Assembly (NCBI GenBank): GCA_030762175.1
Contig: CM060831.1
Coordinates: 139,787,001-139,851,000 of the forward strand
Reading direction: 5' to 3'
Origin: Metallyticus violacea
Taxonomy: Eukaryota; Arthropoda; Insecta; Mantodea; Metallyticidae
DNA: 64,000 nucleotides
The notes below the pieces were generated by a model. The model saw only the letters and a list, made by a program, of their open reading frames with translations. It was not told the DNA's origin and ran no database searches. Below are positions 48,080-59,235 of the stretch, in pieces. The first letter of the stretch is position 1; each line of letters begins with the position of its first letter. The position numbers and the translations under genes were made by a program.

Positions 48080-48386
48080 GGAAATCCTTAGTTATTGCGC
48101 TATTAATGAAAGTTTACGCCGGAGTTAAAATGACATCTATCACATCTTTAATAAGGTTATTACCAAATCACATAATTGGCTAATCTTCAACAGTGTTATT
48201 GCTGCATTTTTGCGAATAATATTTATTAATGTAAGTATGCAATGCTGCTGTGTCAAGTGTATCGGCAAATTTGTATCGATAGCACCATTCGATTACTGAA
48301 CAAAATGAATTTTATTTTCAGTTAGATTGCACCTTGAAACGCGTTTAAGTAAACTTTCATTAATAACTCAAAAACTAAGGATTTCC
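48080..48386. repeat. Inverted-repeat pair (37-base arms)
   Basis: The left arm 48080-48116 begins GGAAATCCTTAG and ends TTAATGAAAGTTTA; the right arm 48350-48386 is its reverse complement with 3 differences. The arms enclose 233 bases. A third partial copy of the inner motif (TTATTAATGAAAGTTTG) sits at 48026-48042, next to the LINE piece. This could be a short non-autonomous element or the fused ends of two related elements. Confidence 0.8.
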
Positions 48387-48759
48387 GGACATAAGGACTG
48401 TTTTTCTTGTTTTGGTGCGAGGAGCACAGGTGTTTGTAAAAGTTTTTCAAAAACATCCTGTGAATGTTTGCAGGGTCAAACTTTTCCTCGAGATCAGAGG
48501 TTCTCAGGAGTGTCAGGAACCATTGGATGAACAGACAACTCACGAAAGCATTTTTTCGGGAAACATACACATCGTAAATGACATTTAAAATGTTCAAATG
48601 CAGGGAAGATGTAGATAAAATGCGACGCGTAGCTCGTAATATGCTTCCTACAACGGAACACAGTGCATAAACTGCTGCCTTTCTAAACCGCGTGTTAACG
48701 GACGTAATTATCACCTCACTACACGATCTTCGTGCATGTAACAGCGCATTTTCCTGCAC
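48322..48759 (-). CDS. Unrecognised 145-codon open frame
   Basis: One of the two longest uninterrupted frames in the window. It reads through the right inverted-repeat arm. Composition is mixed (ARRSCSEVIITSVNTRF, then IYDVYVSRKNAFVSCLF, DLEEKFDPANIHRMFLKNF) with no motif I know. It ends inside the inverted-repeat element, so a transposon-borne gene fragment is likelier than a host exon. On a rough estimate for about 35% GC DNA a frame this long would occur less than once per 64 kb by chance, so it is suggestive, not proof. Confidence 0.25.
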   Translation of the reverse strand: MQENALLHARRSCSEVIITSVNTRFRKAAVYALCSVVGSILRATRRILSTSSLHLNILNVIYDVYVSRKNAFVSCLFIQWFLTLLRTSDLEEKFDPANIHRMFLKNFYKHLCSSHQNKKNSPYVRKSLVFELLMKVYLNAFQGAI

Positions 48760-49206
48760 GCATGTTGAAGAAACATGGCGATGTTATATGTGTGCGTGTT
48801 TTTTTATTTTTTCATAATTGATGTGTGAATAATAACAAAAATATTAAGCAGAGTTAGGATGTTGTAACTTTTTCAAATAGTGAGGCTATAGAATTTTCTG
48901 AATAAAATTACAAGATTTGCATAACGAAACATGGTCAAAGTATGGAACCAGAATTGTGAAATATTCGTAATATAAATATACTTGCTCTTCCACACAAGTT
49001 TTCAAAAATGTAATGCAAAATAGTCACCAGACACAGAACTCCATGCGCTCAAATGTTGCCATCTGTAAGTAGACAACACATTCGCAGTTTGTTTGTCTGT
49101 TGTTTTATATATGCAAGCAAGAGATTGAAAATGCTCAGGTCTGTTGCTGAGAAGGCTAAACAGGAAGCAGAGGGTCCAACTTATGCAGCAGGGAGCTTTT
49201 AAAATC
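48760..49206. other. Unassigned AT-rich DNA
   Basis: Nothing recognised. Confidence 0.5.
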
Positions 49207-49500
49207 GTTGATTTGTTTTATTTACGGACGCTTTTTAACATCTCAGGTCATCAGCGTCCCATTCTATTCAGGGCGTGAAACGGCCGACAAATTTTGCTCA
49301 GAGGCCTCTTTTTCAGGCTTGAGGTTCTTTTTTGTGCCGTAAATGTACGACACGAGACCCACGGCTTTACTTCCCTTCCGAAGGAAGCCATACTTAAGAT
49401 TTTTACGTCCGAAAAAATCCATCGGTCCTGGCCGGGTTGGAACCCGCGTTCTTGGGTGTAGGAGGCAAGTATGGTAACCACTACACCACCAGGACCGACG
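49207..49500 (-). mobile_element. SINE-1, full length
   Basis: Reverse copy from tail GTTGATTTGTTTTATTTACG to head CCACTACACCACCAGGACCG. Box B is near intact (GGGTTGGAACCCGCG on the plus strand, with the usual TTCGAA changed to TTGGAA). The anticodon-like part, TTCTTGGGTGTAGGAGGCAA, is as in the 18508 copy, so these two are close relatives. No clear target duplication. Confidence 0.96.
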
Positions 49501-50550
49501 TTTACATATAAGAAAACGTGTTTAATTTTTTCGAAACATTTTATAAAATTAAAACAAAACGAAAAGTTCTATGGTTAAAAAATATATTTTAACATTAATT
49601 ATTAATCTTTTGTTTTAAAATAAACGTATCACCTTTTTTCTTGTAAGCAATCTGAACTTGCAGAAAAATTAAGAATGAAAAATATTAAAACATTTCTGCA
49701 AAGAGTATTTTTGCCATGTCGATCCAAAAAGAGATATATAGAACATTAATGTTTTTTATTTAACAAGTATTATGCATATAGGGCTGAAATTTTGCACAGA
49801 GACTATTACTAATGTTGCCCAAATATTTCAAATTACAGTCTCAAAAAATTGTAGTTATGAGATACTTCGCTTCACTGTTATTCAGAATGCTAAAAATGCA
49901 ATATCATTATATTAAATGTGACAATTGAAAATTTATGTAGAACATTTTAATTTCTTCACAATAACGTTATAAGTATTGGTAGTACATTTTTTAAAGGAAG
50001 AAATAATGGATATATGCCAGCAATTTGTTATAACTTGTACACTACTTCTAGTGTTGAACAGACTTAGTCTCTATTATACATCAATACACATACAGCCTTC
50101 TTCTGAATACAATAAACTACCACTGCTGTTACCCCAAAGTTTAATTCTATAAATTAAAATACTGTTAAAGAACGTGCAATAACCTTTTTTCACATAAGAC
50201 CTAGAATAAAATTCTTTAAATGAATAAATATGTAATGCCCAGACATTTTATCATCTAAGTAATACCCCCCCCCAAAAAAAACCAAATAATACTACCTATC
50301 AATTGTATTCTTCAATAGGAATAACATTTAGCAACATTCAAGCATAAATCATTAGATGTAATCCTAACTGTACACATCCCTGCTAACATTAAGCTATAGT
50401 AGACAGGTAATGAGCTTAAAATGCTATATAAATGTGGAGATTATATTTAGACTTTTATATTTAACTAATTTAACATTAGCGGAGGTAAACCCTAAGATTC
50501 CCCGCTGAAAACTTACTCGTAGGACGGAGGAAAACGCAAACACAAAGCGA
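49501..50550. other. Unassigned, very AT-rich DNA
   Basis: Nothing recognised. A C-run followed by A lies at 50266-50281. Confidence 0.5.
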
Positions 50551-51145
50551 TTTGATTTATATAGAATTAACACATTTATTTATTCCAAAACGAATGATGC
50601 TAGTCACAACTTATTTTGCCTCAAATGTAGAGTATCTGAGAGATTATTAACCTCTATAGAAAATGTTGAAAATGATCTCCCTCCTGTATAAAGCATAACA
50701 CAAGTCGTTCGTTGTGCAAAACCCTGGTCTATTGTCCACCACATGGTTCCATTTATGCGACTGTGTGAATTCACAGAACTCGCGCTATTGGGCCGTGCAA
50801 AATCATGAAGCATTTATGCACGTCGAGGTTTGGTGCGCAATATCTGCACAGAGAATAGTGCAATCACGATGTAGACCTGGGTGATGGGTATTTTCAACAA
50901 AATGGCGCTACATATCATACATCAAAGCAACCCATGGCGCTCATTGAGCTTTTCTTTGTCGACCGGAAATTACCCAAGAACCTGTGGCCATCAAGATCTC
51001 CTGATTTGACAGCACCAGGCTTAAGAGTGTACGCCACACGCCTCCAAACATTAGACGATCTGAAACACAACATTACACAGGAGGTTAATAGTATTGACAA
51101 TACAGTCCTCCGACGAGCTGCCAGTAACATGGAACAATGTGTTGA

Positions 51146-51403
51146 TTTTTTTTGAGTAGTGTTTAACGCCCGTTTTTACTATTATGGCACCACGGGCGAT
51201 GGACACTGGTGATATGTGAGATGAAATGATATATTGGGAAAGGATCCTAAGTTTAGGGTACGTCCCCGGCATTTGCCATTTATGAGGACTGGGAAAAACT
51301 CGAAAAAATCCTGTCAGGGAAGACGGTTCTTGTAGGATTCGAACTCCAGACCTCCCGCTCACGAGCCCGCACCTAAACGACCTCGGCCACCCGTGATGGT
51401 TCT
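51146..51403 (-). mobile_element. SINE-2 inside transposon, 9-bp TSD
   Basis: Duplication ATGTGTTGA at 51137-51145 and 51404-51412. The plus strand runs tail (T-run, GAGTAGTGTTTAACGCCCG), GGCACCACGGGCGATGGACA, ATATTGGGAAAGGATCC, CCCCGGCATTTGCCATTTAT, TGTAGGATTCGAACTCC (box B) and AACGACCTCGGCCACCCGTG (box A). Confidence 0.96.
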
Positions 51404-51442
51404 ATGTGTTGAGTTATACCTTACGCAGGAGGGGGAATATTT

Positions 51443-51667
51443 TGATTTGGTTTATTTGACTCGGTTTTTAGCGTCCCATTCAATTCAGGGCGTGAAAGCC
51501 GATAAATTTTGCTCAGTGACCTCCTTTTTATTCAGATTCTTTTACGTGCCGTAAATATACGACGTAGGACCCACGGCTTTACTTCCCTTTCGAAAAATCC
51601 ATGGGTCCTGACCGGGATTGAACCCGGAGATTTAGGAGGCAAGTATTGTTACACCACCAGGACCGAC
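51443..51667 (-). mobile_element. SINE-1 inside transposon, 17-bp diverged TSD
   Basis: Tail TGATTTGGTTTATTTGAC, a deletion of the CTCTTTAACATCTCAGG block, then TAGCGTCCCATTCAATTCAG, GACCTCC, TTTTACGTGCCGTAAATATA, CTGACCGGGATTGAACCCGG and head CACCACCAGGACCGAC. The flanks CAGGAGGGGGAATATTT (51426) and CAGGAGGAGGACATTTT (51668) look like an aged target duplication. Confidence 0.93.
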
Positions 51668-51790
51668 CAGGAGGAGGACATTTTCAACAGAGGTTAATAA
51701 TTTCCCAAAGGTACTCTAAATTTGAAACATAACAATTGTGGCTAGCATAATTCGTTTTGAAAGAAATAAACTGTTCTATATAAATCACTC

Positions 51791-52649
51791 TGCATAAAAG
51801 AAAATTTCAATATAAGCGATTGTGCATTTCAAGTACAAGGCTGACGTCAAATTGAACATCGATGCAGTATTCAGACGTTAACAGTCTCGACAGTGCCTCA
51901 CAGAATTAAGGCCTGGAGCGTTTGTTGATTTTCTGTAATTGGTGATACTGCTTGGCTTTCTTTTTCTAGCTTGAGAACAAGTTAATTGCAGGACATCTGA
52001 AGTCTGGTCTGGTTGTGATTAGTTAATTTTCTTTATAGCTGCAACTGCGACAAACATAAAAGGTCTACTCTATATCTCGTCACTTGTAGCCTTCGCAGTA
52101 AACGTTGTTAACGCTGAACGATTCAGCGATTTAATGCATGCGTAGTAATCGTGCCAGAGGCAGTAACCAATTAGTGGCTGACGCAATTGAGCCGCAAGAA
52201 CTGGTTATGGAATTAATGTGCGGGAAAAGCTGTAAAAACATTATTTCAACTCTTACATGCAACAGATCATACTCGTCCGGCCGTTTCATTTCGAAATCAG
52301 CGCAGAAGAGCAATTCTGATATTCACAGTCTTCCTATCATCCTGCCATATGCTAGTAGTCATTAACAATAACTACTTGATGTAAACCAGCATTTTACAGG
52401 GCTGATAATGAAAGTTTCGATAAGGGGTGGCTCTTCAATTTTAAAATTTAATTTCCTATAAATTATATTTAATGCGTGTAAGAAAGTGTATACCTTTACG
52501 CTAATCTAATGCTCACCTTTCTGCAGCATTCAAAATAGTGATGTGCATTAGAGTCGAGTGTAAATCCGCTCCGTAGTTCCCCGGTAACTTCATTTGAATT
52601 TATCGATCATTACGTCAAAATGCATTGCTGCAATTTTAGACTTCGTTAC
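51791..52649. other. Unassigned DNA
   Basis: Nothing recognised. Confidence 0.5.
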
Positions 52650-52920
52650 GTTTATTGTTATAGAGGTAAATGGAGGGTAAACAGAGAGGAACATCTTGTG
52701 TTGCCACTTTCAAACGTAAAGTAATTTTTATGCTGAAAAAAGTGGTAATAGAGTTCAATAAACTGAGAGCAATAGAAATTGACATTATTTGCAACTAAAG
52801 CTAGTAGGGCCTCGCAAAGGAAGACATCCTGGCATTGAAGAAAAAGTTTTGGAATTCGTACATGAAAGGAGGAAGAACGGGCAACGTGTGACTAATGACA
52901 CCTTAAGAAATTAAGAACGG
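52650..52920 (+). pseudogene. pogo/Tigger-like transposase N-terminal relic
   Basis: Plus strand: ATFKRKVIFMLKKVVIEFN (first helix-turn-helix, resembling the F/YKxKVIxxAEExGN start of pogo and CENP-B-like proteins). After a shift comes VGPRKGRHPGIEEKVLEFVH then ERRKNGQRVT, the CENP-B-type second DNA-binding domain (G+xxxPxxExxxxxWVxxxRxxGxxVT). The DDE domain is not found; the following 250 bases give only a motif-free frame. Confidence 0.6.
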
Positions 52921-54719
52921 CTCTCCTCTCAGTGGTACATCACGGTCTACCTGCCGAAAGTTTTCGACAGGTAGCTCCGAGAATGCCGTCCAAGGACAGA
53001 ACTGAGCACGACAACGCTTCCACTCACACGGCCAAGTTACCATCCAGTTCCTGGAGTCCACACTGTTCATCTTCCCTACCTAGCAGTGCTAAAAAAATTG
53101 TATGCAAGGAAAGCGATTTTCCAGCCCCGAAGAGGCTGTGGCTGCACATGGAAATGAATTTTGTATGAAGTTTGAAAAGATGCAACACTCGGAGTGTGAC
53201 TACCCACTTCCAATTATACTTGTCCCAAAACTTTTGTAGTGACCTATGTTTTTGTGTTGAGCGTGTTAAAAAGTTCCATACCATGAAAAATTATACAACG
53301 CCAATGATGCGATGGCATTTAAATGTGTGCTATCAGGCGGAATCCTCTGTTTTGCAAGCCCAGTTGCATTAGGTAGTGTATTTTTAATGAGCTCATAATT
53401 TCGCATCGCTTCAGCAGAAGGTCGTTAATCGTTTGCGGATTTTCTGGTGATATCGCACAGCCCCGGTTTTGAAATCTGGGGCTTTTGGTTCGCCAAAACA
53501 ATTATCTTTTTTAAATGTGCTTTCCGCAGCTCAAAAGCGTACAGAGTGACAAATCTATACAGAAGACTGGCTGGATAGAGGTATTTATTGATTTTTTTTA
53601 CTGTAATTGTGAAATAAAGTGATTCGTGCATGTAAAATTAGACGTCTCTCAGATTTGGACAATAAACGAGAAAATTATGAACTCCAGGGTAGTGTAAACT
53701 GCTATATCAAAACTATAATAACTATTTATATGATGCCTGTTAGCGCACTTATTATAAAGTCAAGAAATGTTTTACTGTGACTAATATTTCAATCGCACAC
53801 CAACGCATGTGCAGTTAGCTTTCAAAGGCAAGTTTCTTAACTGATATGAGCTATAAACATTAACATTGATTTTTTTCTTTATGCAGAAAATGAAATCATG
53901 CTCAACATTCAAAGACTTTAAAGAAATATGTAGAAATGGTGGTGGATATAAGCACTATCAGTCGAGTAAGAAGGTAAGGCTACCATCATCTGAAGAGGTC
54001 GGCCGCACGGAAACTGCTGATATCCTTATTCGGCACGATAGGTGAATAACAATGTCAAAACTCTTTAGAAGTTGAAGAAACAGTTCCGGCGCACCCGTCT
54101 TCACAAAGATATGACCTAAGTTGTCTTGAAGCCATCCACCCGGAAAGAGATCACACCCCCAGCCTGGATCTTGCACCTTCTCATTTCCATCTCTCCGCAG
54201 GAGGAGATTTGTCGATGACGAGAAAAACAGCCGCAGTACGAAGTTGGGTGCGAGACAGTCCTGTATATTGATAACGGGACAATATACAGACCATCACATC
54301 TAGGTAGCGCTAAGCAAGGAAGTTATATTGAAAAATAGGATTGCATATATAAAATTTTTTTGAGATATAAGCCGTTGTATTTGAAACAGAAAAAAAAAAC
54401 AAAAAAAAAAACAAAAAAAAAAACAACTGAAAGACAGAAAAAATATAATGTTAAATTACTTAACTAAAAGCCAGTCGTATGTTAGTAGGTATATTTATAT
54501 CAGAGACGTTTAATTTATATTTATGTTTGTGCTTTAATCACTGTTAATGTATTTCAGTAAATTTTGAACTTAAATTCTTGTATTATTTCAGTTGTGGTTT
54601 CCTACTAAATAAGTAAAAATTCTGTTATGATGATCAAAATTATCTATTTTACCCAAACACCACTTCATAGCTTTACTAGTTTCTTTAAATGCAAAATAAT
54701 AAAGCTGGAAAAATATAAG
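52921..54719. other. Unassigned DNA
   Basis: Possibly eroded pogo sequence at its start; otherwise nothing recognised. (CA6-10) phrases occur at 54388-54424. Confidence 0.45.
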
Positions 54720-55440
54720 ATACAGCGCCCTCGTTTGGACGTGTGGCCGGCTTAACGGGCAGCCGGCGGAATCGGATATTTATAGCTATTTAAATTCTGG
54801 CTTATATATTTCTACACCACACCAAACACCAATTTTTTGGTAATACAATGGCATTTCTTGTACAAGATCAGGTTTTTCTGCACTCCAGTATCTATTGTTT
54901 TGTGTCGCTACAAGGCCAAATAAATAAAACCCTGCTTCCTCCGTAAAAAAAAAAAAAAAAAAAAAAATAACTGGTCAATAGAGCGATCATTAACGTTATC
55001 CAACACCCAATTGCAGAAATTAACTCTACTCACATTATCGCGTAGTTGTAATTCTTGAATTACAGTTATCTTATAGGATTTTAATTTTCAAAGTTTAGTG
55101 ACATTCCAAGTCAAAGTTTGCAAAATTGCTCATTCCTGTGCAAGCTTTCTCACAGACTTCTTTGGACTTTGTTCTAATTTTTCTGCTTGTCATAAAGTTT
55201 TTCTTCTGTAAGAACAGCCTTTTACTTTGTTTCTCAACAAGAGCAGATCCTTTTCCCCTAAATTTATTTATAAGATTTCGAACAATCTCTCTGTGAGGCC
55301 CACGAACAGCAGGAATCAGTCTCATTAATCGCCGTCTCTCTCTCTCTTTACAAGAATTTGTTGTCATATAGGAATCATAAATGAAGATTATGTGTGCAAA
55401 AGTATACAGACGTTTGGCATTATAACAGCACAAACATAAT
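54720..55440 (-). pseudogene. DUF4817-type transposase relic
   Basis: Minus strand, right to left: N-terminal domain AHIIFIYDSYMTTNSCKERE, then REIVRNLINKFRGKGSA (55380-55220), the helix-turn-helix called DUF4817 in arthropod transposases. A gap and a 23-base T/A tract (54945-54967) follow, then the catalytic start EAGFYLFGLVATQNNRYW, SAEKPDLVQEMP and QKIGVWCGVE (54935-54790). The first catalytic Asp would be in the SDEA block; here only EA survives at the edge of the A-tract. The second half of the catalytic domain is missing. Confidence 0.83.
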
Positions 55441-56879
55441 AGAACACTGAAACGCGTGTCTCACAACTTTGAACTCCTATACAGCACAAAGACTTCGCAT
55501 CAGCACACGGAGAAGCGGGAACCAGTTATAAATAGAGCAGACAAATCCCCGTTAAGGCGGCTGTGCGTCCAAATGACGGCTCTATAGCTCAAGGTAACGA
55601 TCTGCGAGAGGAATCAAGACGTGTTTTCAGTTAGAATCGAAGCGAACCCTTTCTACCGCTCTCTTTTAATGAAATCTAATCGAACCGAACCGAGCACTAA
55701 AAGAATCGAAAATACGAGATAGGCACCATTTTAATTTGCTTATTTCGTCCCAAGTATTATTACAGGTGGTAGTATTTATCTCAAAACACATACATGTGGA
55801 TATTTCTGAAACACAGTTATATATATTTCGTTCATTCATGAACATATATTTTGCAATATGACATTTAAGCAAATTATGGCGCTACTTTTAGATGGCAGTA
55901 CTAAATGTTTACCTCGAAAAGTCACGATTACGAACTGTGTACGAAACTGAAGCTCCATTCCGGTAGCCCATAATTCCCTTCGATTCAATTCGGCGTTTGA
56001 ATGTCTTAGCCACTTGCATGGGTAAGGTTCTTTACCCTGAAAAGGTGAATGCCAGGTAAATTTAGGCGTTGTGAACTTCGGGCTCACCCGCACTCATTTC
56101 ATTATAGTTTCTTTAGACCTTCCTTATTATGAAGGCCGTTAAATTTTAACAAAACTTAGTTCCCATTTAAACGTACGGCTAAGAGAAAATCAGATCGATC
56201 AGAAATCCCTCGTTTTCAGATTTCTTACGACTCAGTTCTACTGTCAAAGTATCTAAGTGGATGTAATCCCCCCAATTGATGATATGAGCAAACTACAGCA
56301 TGCAGGTGTGTGCATACTGACCCAAGGGATAAATAATTAAAACGTGTTCCATTACGTTGCCTTTCTGACCCTTCCTCGTGAACTTTCCAAACCCCGGCAG
56401 GCCATCCCCTGCTACAGTTTGCATAAATGTCGTCTTTGATCCTGTTTAGTTGCTATTCGTATCCGATTTGCAAAAGGGATGGAATGGTGATAATTATGAG
56501 GCCAAGATTTACGCCAATTACCTAAAAAGGTACATTACTTATGCATCATTACTTACAAGATGTTTATCAATACCCCAATGTGTTTTGAGCCACTCATCGA
56601 ACATTACGTTTTGACTTTTAAGTTGTTAGGTTGGCATGCATAATTTTCTGCCCTACTTATGCGGAGTGTAAGATACGCGCTACTGGCTGATGAAAAATTG
56701 ACATTTTTTCTTACCTTTCAGTAGCACGCACCCTTAATATAATAATCTGGAGTGGTTAAAATTATGGGTATGTTATAATTTATTTAAAAAGATTGTCAAC
56801 AATGGTCTCAAACATTTAAATGAGGCAATCTGGTGTAAGTACATATTCAATGCGAAGTGATTTCCTGGCGATTATATTT
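55441..56879. other. Unassigned DNA
   Basis: Nothing recognised. Confidence 0.5.
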
Positions 56880-57143
56880 GTCGGTCCTGGTGGTGTAGTG
56901 GTAACCATACTTGCCTTCTAAACCCAAAATCGCGGGTTTATTCTCGGCCAGGGCGTAAAAATCCTAAGTATGGCTTCCTTCGCAAGAGAAGTAAAGCCGT
57001 GGGTCCCGTGTCGTACATTTACGGCACGATAAAGAACCTCAAGCCTTAAAAATTTTGTTGGCCGTTTCACGCTCTGAATTGAATGGGACGCTGATGACCT
57101 GAGATGTTATAGAGCGTCCGTAAATAAAACAAATCAACAAATC
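56880..57143 (+). mobile_element. SINE-1, near full length
   Basis: Head GTCGGTCCTGGTGGTGTAGT, GGTAACCATACTTGCCTTCT as in tRNA-Gly; box B eroded (GGGTTTATTCTCGG). The body lacks the GACCGATGGATTTTTTCGG block and part of GAGGCCTC; ends GATGTTATAGAGCGTCCG and TAAATAAAACAAATCAAC. Confidence 0.95.
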
Positions 57144-57428
57144 AGCCGCACACGCCCAGCTTTTCTAAATGTCTCGCCATCTTAATAATTAGATCGTTTC
57201 CTCGATTAGAATCTTCATGTAACACCCCCATGTTCAGACTGTTAGGCAATCATTATGCCACTTAAATGCTATGACCTGTGACGTAATGTAGGAAGAATTT
57301 ATTGCCAACCTATGCAATAAGTTACAATTATAAATGGAAATACACTAAAATATTACACCCTAGCCTATTATCAATTTCATAGTGACGGAACCACCACCAA
57401 TTTAGCAAATGCGCGCGCCCTGATAGTT
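57144..57428. other. Unassigned spacer
   Basis: Nothing recognised between two oppositely oriented SINE-1 copies. Confidence 0.5.
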
Positions 57429-57444
57429 ATTGAGGAAGTTCTTC

Positions 57445-57676
57445 ATGTTGATCAACGTCTCAAGTCATCAGCGTCCCATTCAATTCAGGGCTAGAAAGGG
57501 CGATAAATTTTAGTCAGAGGCCTCTTCTTTCAGGCTCGTGTCATACATAAATCTTCCCTTCCGAAGAAAGCCATTGTTAGGATTTTACCGAAAAAAATCC
57601 ATAGACCCTGGCCGGGGTTGAACCCGCGATCTTGGGTCTACGAGACAAGTATGGTTACCACTAAACCACTAGCACC
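57445..57676 (-). mobile_element. SINE-1 with 15-16-bp TSD
   Basis: Flanks ATTGAGGAAGTTCTT (57429) and ATTGTGGAAGTATCTT (57677) are a lightly diverged target duplication. Head on the right (GGTTACCACTAAACCACTAG), box B complement GGGTTGAACCCGCG, body with two internal deletions, tail eroded (GTTGATCAACGTCTCAAG). Confidence 0.94.
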
Positions 57677-57949
57677 ATTGTGGAAGTATCTTGTAACATC
57701 GTGTAATAATAAATTACCTATTTTCATTCTCTTATGAATACGATCTATGAAACTTCGTGAAAGTTATATCAGCGCCTTAATGATGCGTTTTTCTCTGTCT
57801 TCTAAATGAGCTTAAGGGAGGAAGTACAACGAGGGAGCTAGGGTGGCTCTTAAAGCACTTCTGCTTAAACAAAGTCTTAATTTATCTTCTCACATGGGAG
57901 GATGAATGAAACCTACGGCACCACAAGTCCCCTGTCAGTCGTCGCAGAC

Positions 57950-58450
57950 ATATCAGCAGGCATTTTACTGATCCATCTCGTCCGGTTCAAGACGAGGTCT
58001 AAATATTCTATTATCCCATTTAGATACATTAATGTAAATCTGTGTTTTGACAATTCATTAACACTCTCTCTTTAAACATAGATCTACAGCTTGAAGAAGA
58101 AGGCTGGTCCTCCAACCTCTTCATACTATTGATTTGCACCCTGCATGACTTCATAATCTGGTGAAAATTTCCTCCCTAAAAGAGTATTTTTGTAAAGGAA
58201 AACCTGAAGTCGATAGGAGCTAGATCTGGATGTTAAATCCTGCTTTATCCCAACAAAAACTTCACACTTGAAACTTTGTCGTAAAGAAAAAGCACACTTT
58301 GCCTAAACTCCGCAAAGTTTTCTTTGATTCATCTCATAATTTTGAAATTGAAGTGACTAAATAATGGCCTACTATTAAAGTTGCTCTCTGCAAATAATGA
58401 ACCATAATAACACCTTCTGCAAGACTTAGTCATCTTGACCACAGATGACT
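57950..58450 (-). pseudogene. mariner catalytic-domain relic
   Basis: Minus strand: KENFAEFRQSVLFLYDKV (about 58310; LHDNA expected, Asp kept), then HPDLAPIDFRF (third catalytic Asp kept; 58225), an FxKILFxGG block matching FPKLKKFLRG, and LEDQP near 58110 as in the C-terminus of SETMAR/Mos1-like mariner. Stops throughout; TIRs not found. Confidence 0.82.
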
Positions 58451-58639
58451 TGCATTCTGAAATTTTAACGGGGTGAAGACCCCTTATGTTTCTGTTCCTT
58501 GCATTGAATTTTTTGTTTCAGAATCCCATTACTTACAGTCAGTAATCTGTCAATGTTTTTTTACTCAAAAATGTTTCAAAATATTGCTTACAAATTTTGA
58601 TTCTCGATGTTTTGTTGAGAATGTAGTAGAGAGAGAACC

Positions 58640-59235
58640 TTTTAAAAATTCCGCAACTTTGATTGGACGACAAGGGAGCCTACCTCCTCCCTCCAATCTT
58701 CACTTTGCGGCATGCGCAGCGCCAGTATGCTGCGAGCGGGACTTTGACAGAGTAGGGCAGTTGTGTTGTGCAGTCGAACGAGATTTCGTTAAATAGTGCA
58801 ATAGTGTTGTGCAGTGTTGAGATTTTCACTATTTATCGTATAGTTATCTTCAAGGTATACCTCAGGTACAGAAAGTCATGGGGCAGAACGAGGCGTGAAT
58901 TTCCTGGTAGGTCAGTTCCAGTATGAAAAACTCTAGTACAGAAGTTTAATGAAACAGGTTCTATGTCTGAACCCAAATAATAATAACAACAGTAATAATA
59001 GAATACTTCATGGGCTCATACAAGAAAACTAGATGAAATAAGAGCTTCCATTATAGCCCTCCTCGTTCCCCAGATCCTACCGTTTGTGATGTTTATCATT
59101 GAGCGACATTGAGTAACAGAATATATTCAACTAATCGTCACGCATTGGAGGACCTTAAAACAAACATTCGAAATGAAGTTTCCTAAGAAGACGGATTGTT
59201 TTGGAGGAAAATGGGTAACGATTCCGGCACATACT
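58640..59235 (+). pseudogene. DUF4817-type element, internally deleted, with promoter-like 5' part
   Basis: Plus strand: GRTRREFPGRSVP then LVQKFNETGSMSEPK (58885-58975), the end of the N-terminal DUF4817-type domain. After only 150 bases comes HALEDLKTNIRNEVS (59136), the C-terminal block of the same family, so the catalytic domain was deleted. Just upstream (58657-58720) lies a CCAAT-like TTGATTGGACG and a palindromic GCATGCGCAGCG (NRF-1-type) in GC-richer DNA, which could be the element's old promoter. A 107-codon frame over that stretch (58473-58796) shows no motif. Confidence 0.75.

Larger units (their letters stand above)
50551..51790 (+). mobile_element. DUF4817-type transposon with long inverted ends, split by two SINEs
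   Basis: Left segment 50551-50690 and right segment 51675-51790 are reverse complements over roughly 120 bases with gaps (shared phrases GATTTATATAGAA, CAAAACGAAT, ATGCTAG, TTAACCTCT, GAAAATG). Between them the plus strand holds the catalytic end of a DUF4817-associated transposase: YFQQNGATYHTS (50890; usual QQDGAT, so the catalytic Asp is Asn), then LWPSRSPDLTAPG with the later Asp kept, TLDDLKHNI and NMEQCVD. SINE-2 and SINE-1 insertions then interrupt the last codons, and the reading resumes toward 51700. The N-terminal and first catalytic segments are gone. Confidence 0.82.

Noticed and set aside
54919..54967. AATAAA followed by a 23-base A-tract, as in a processed retrocopy
   Set aside because: The opposite strand across this stretch encodes a DUF4817-type transposase on both sides of the tract, so the signal is coincidental.
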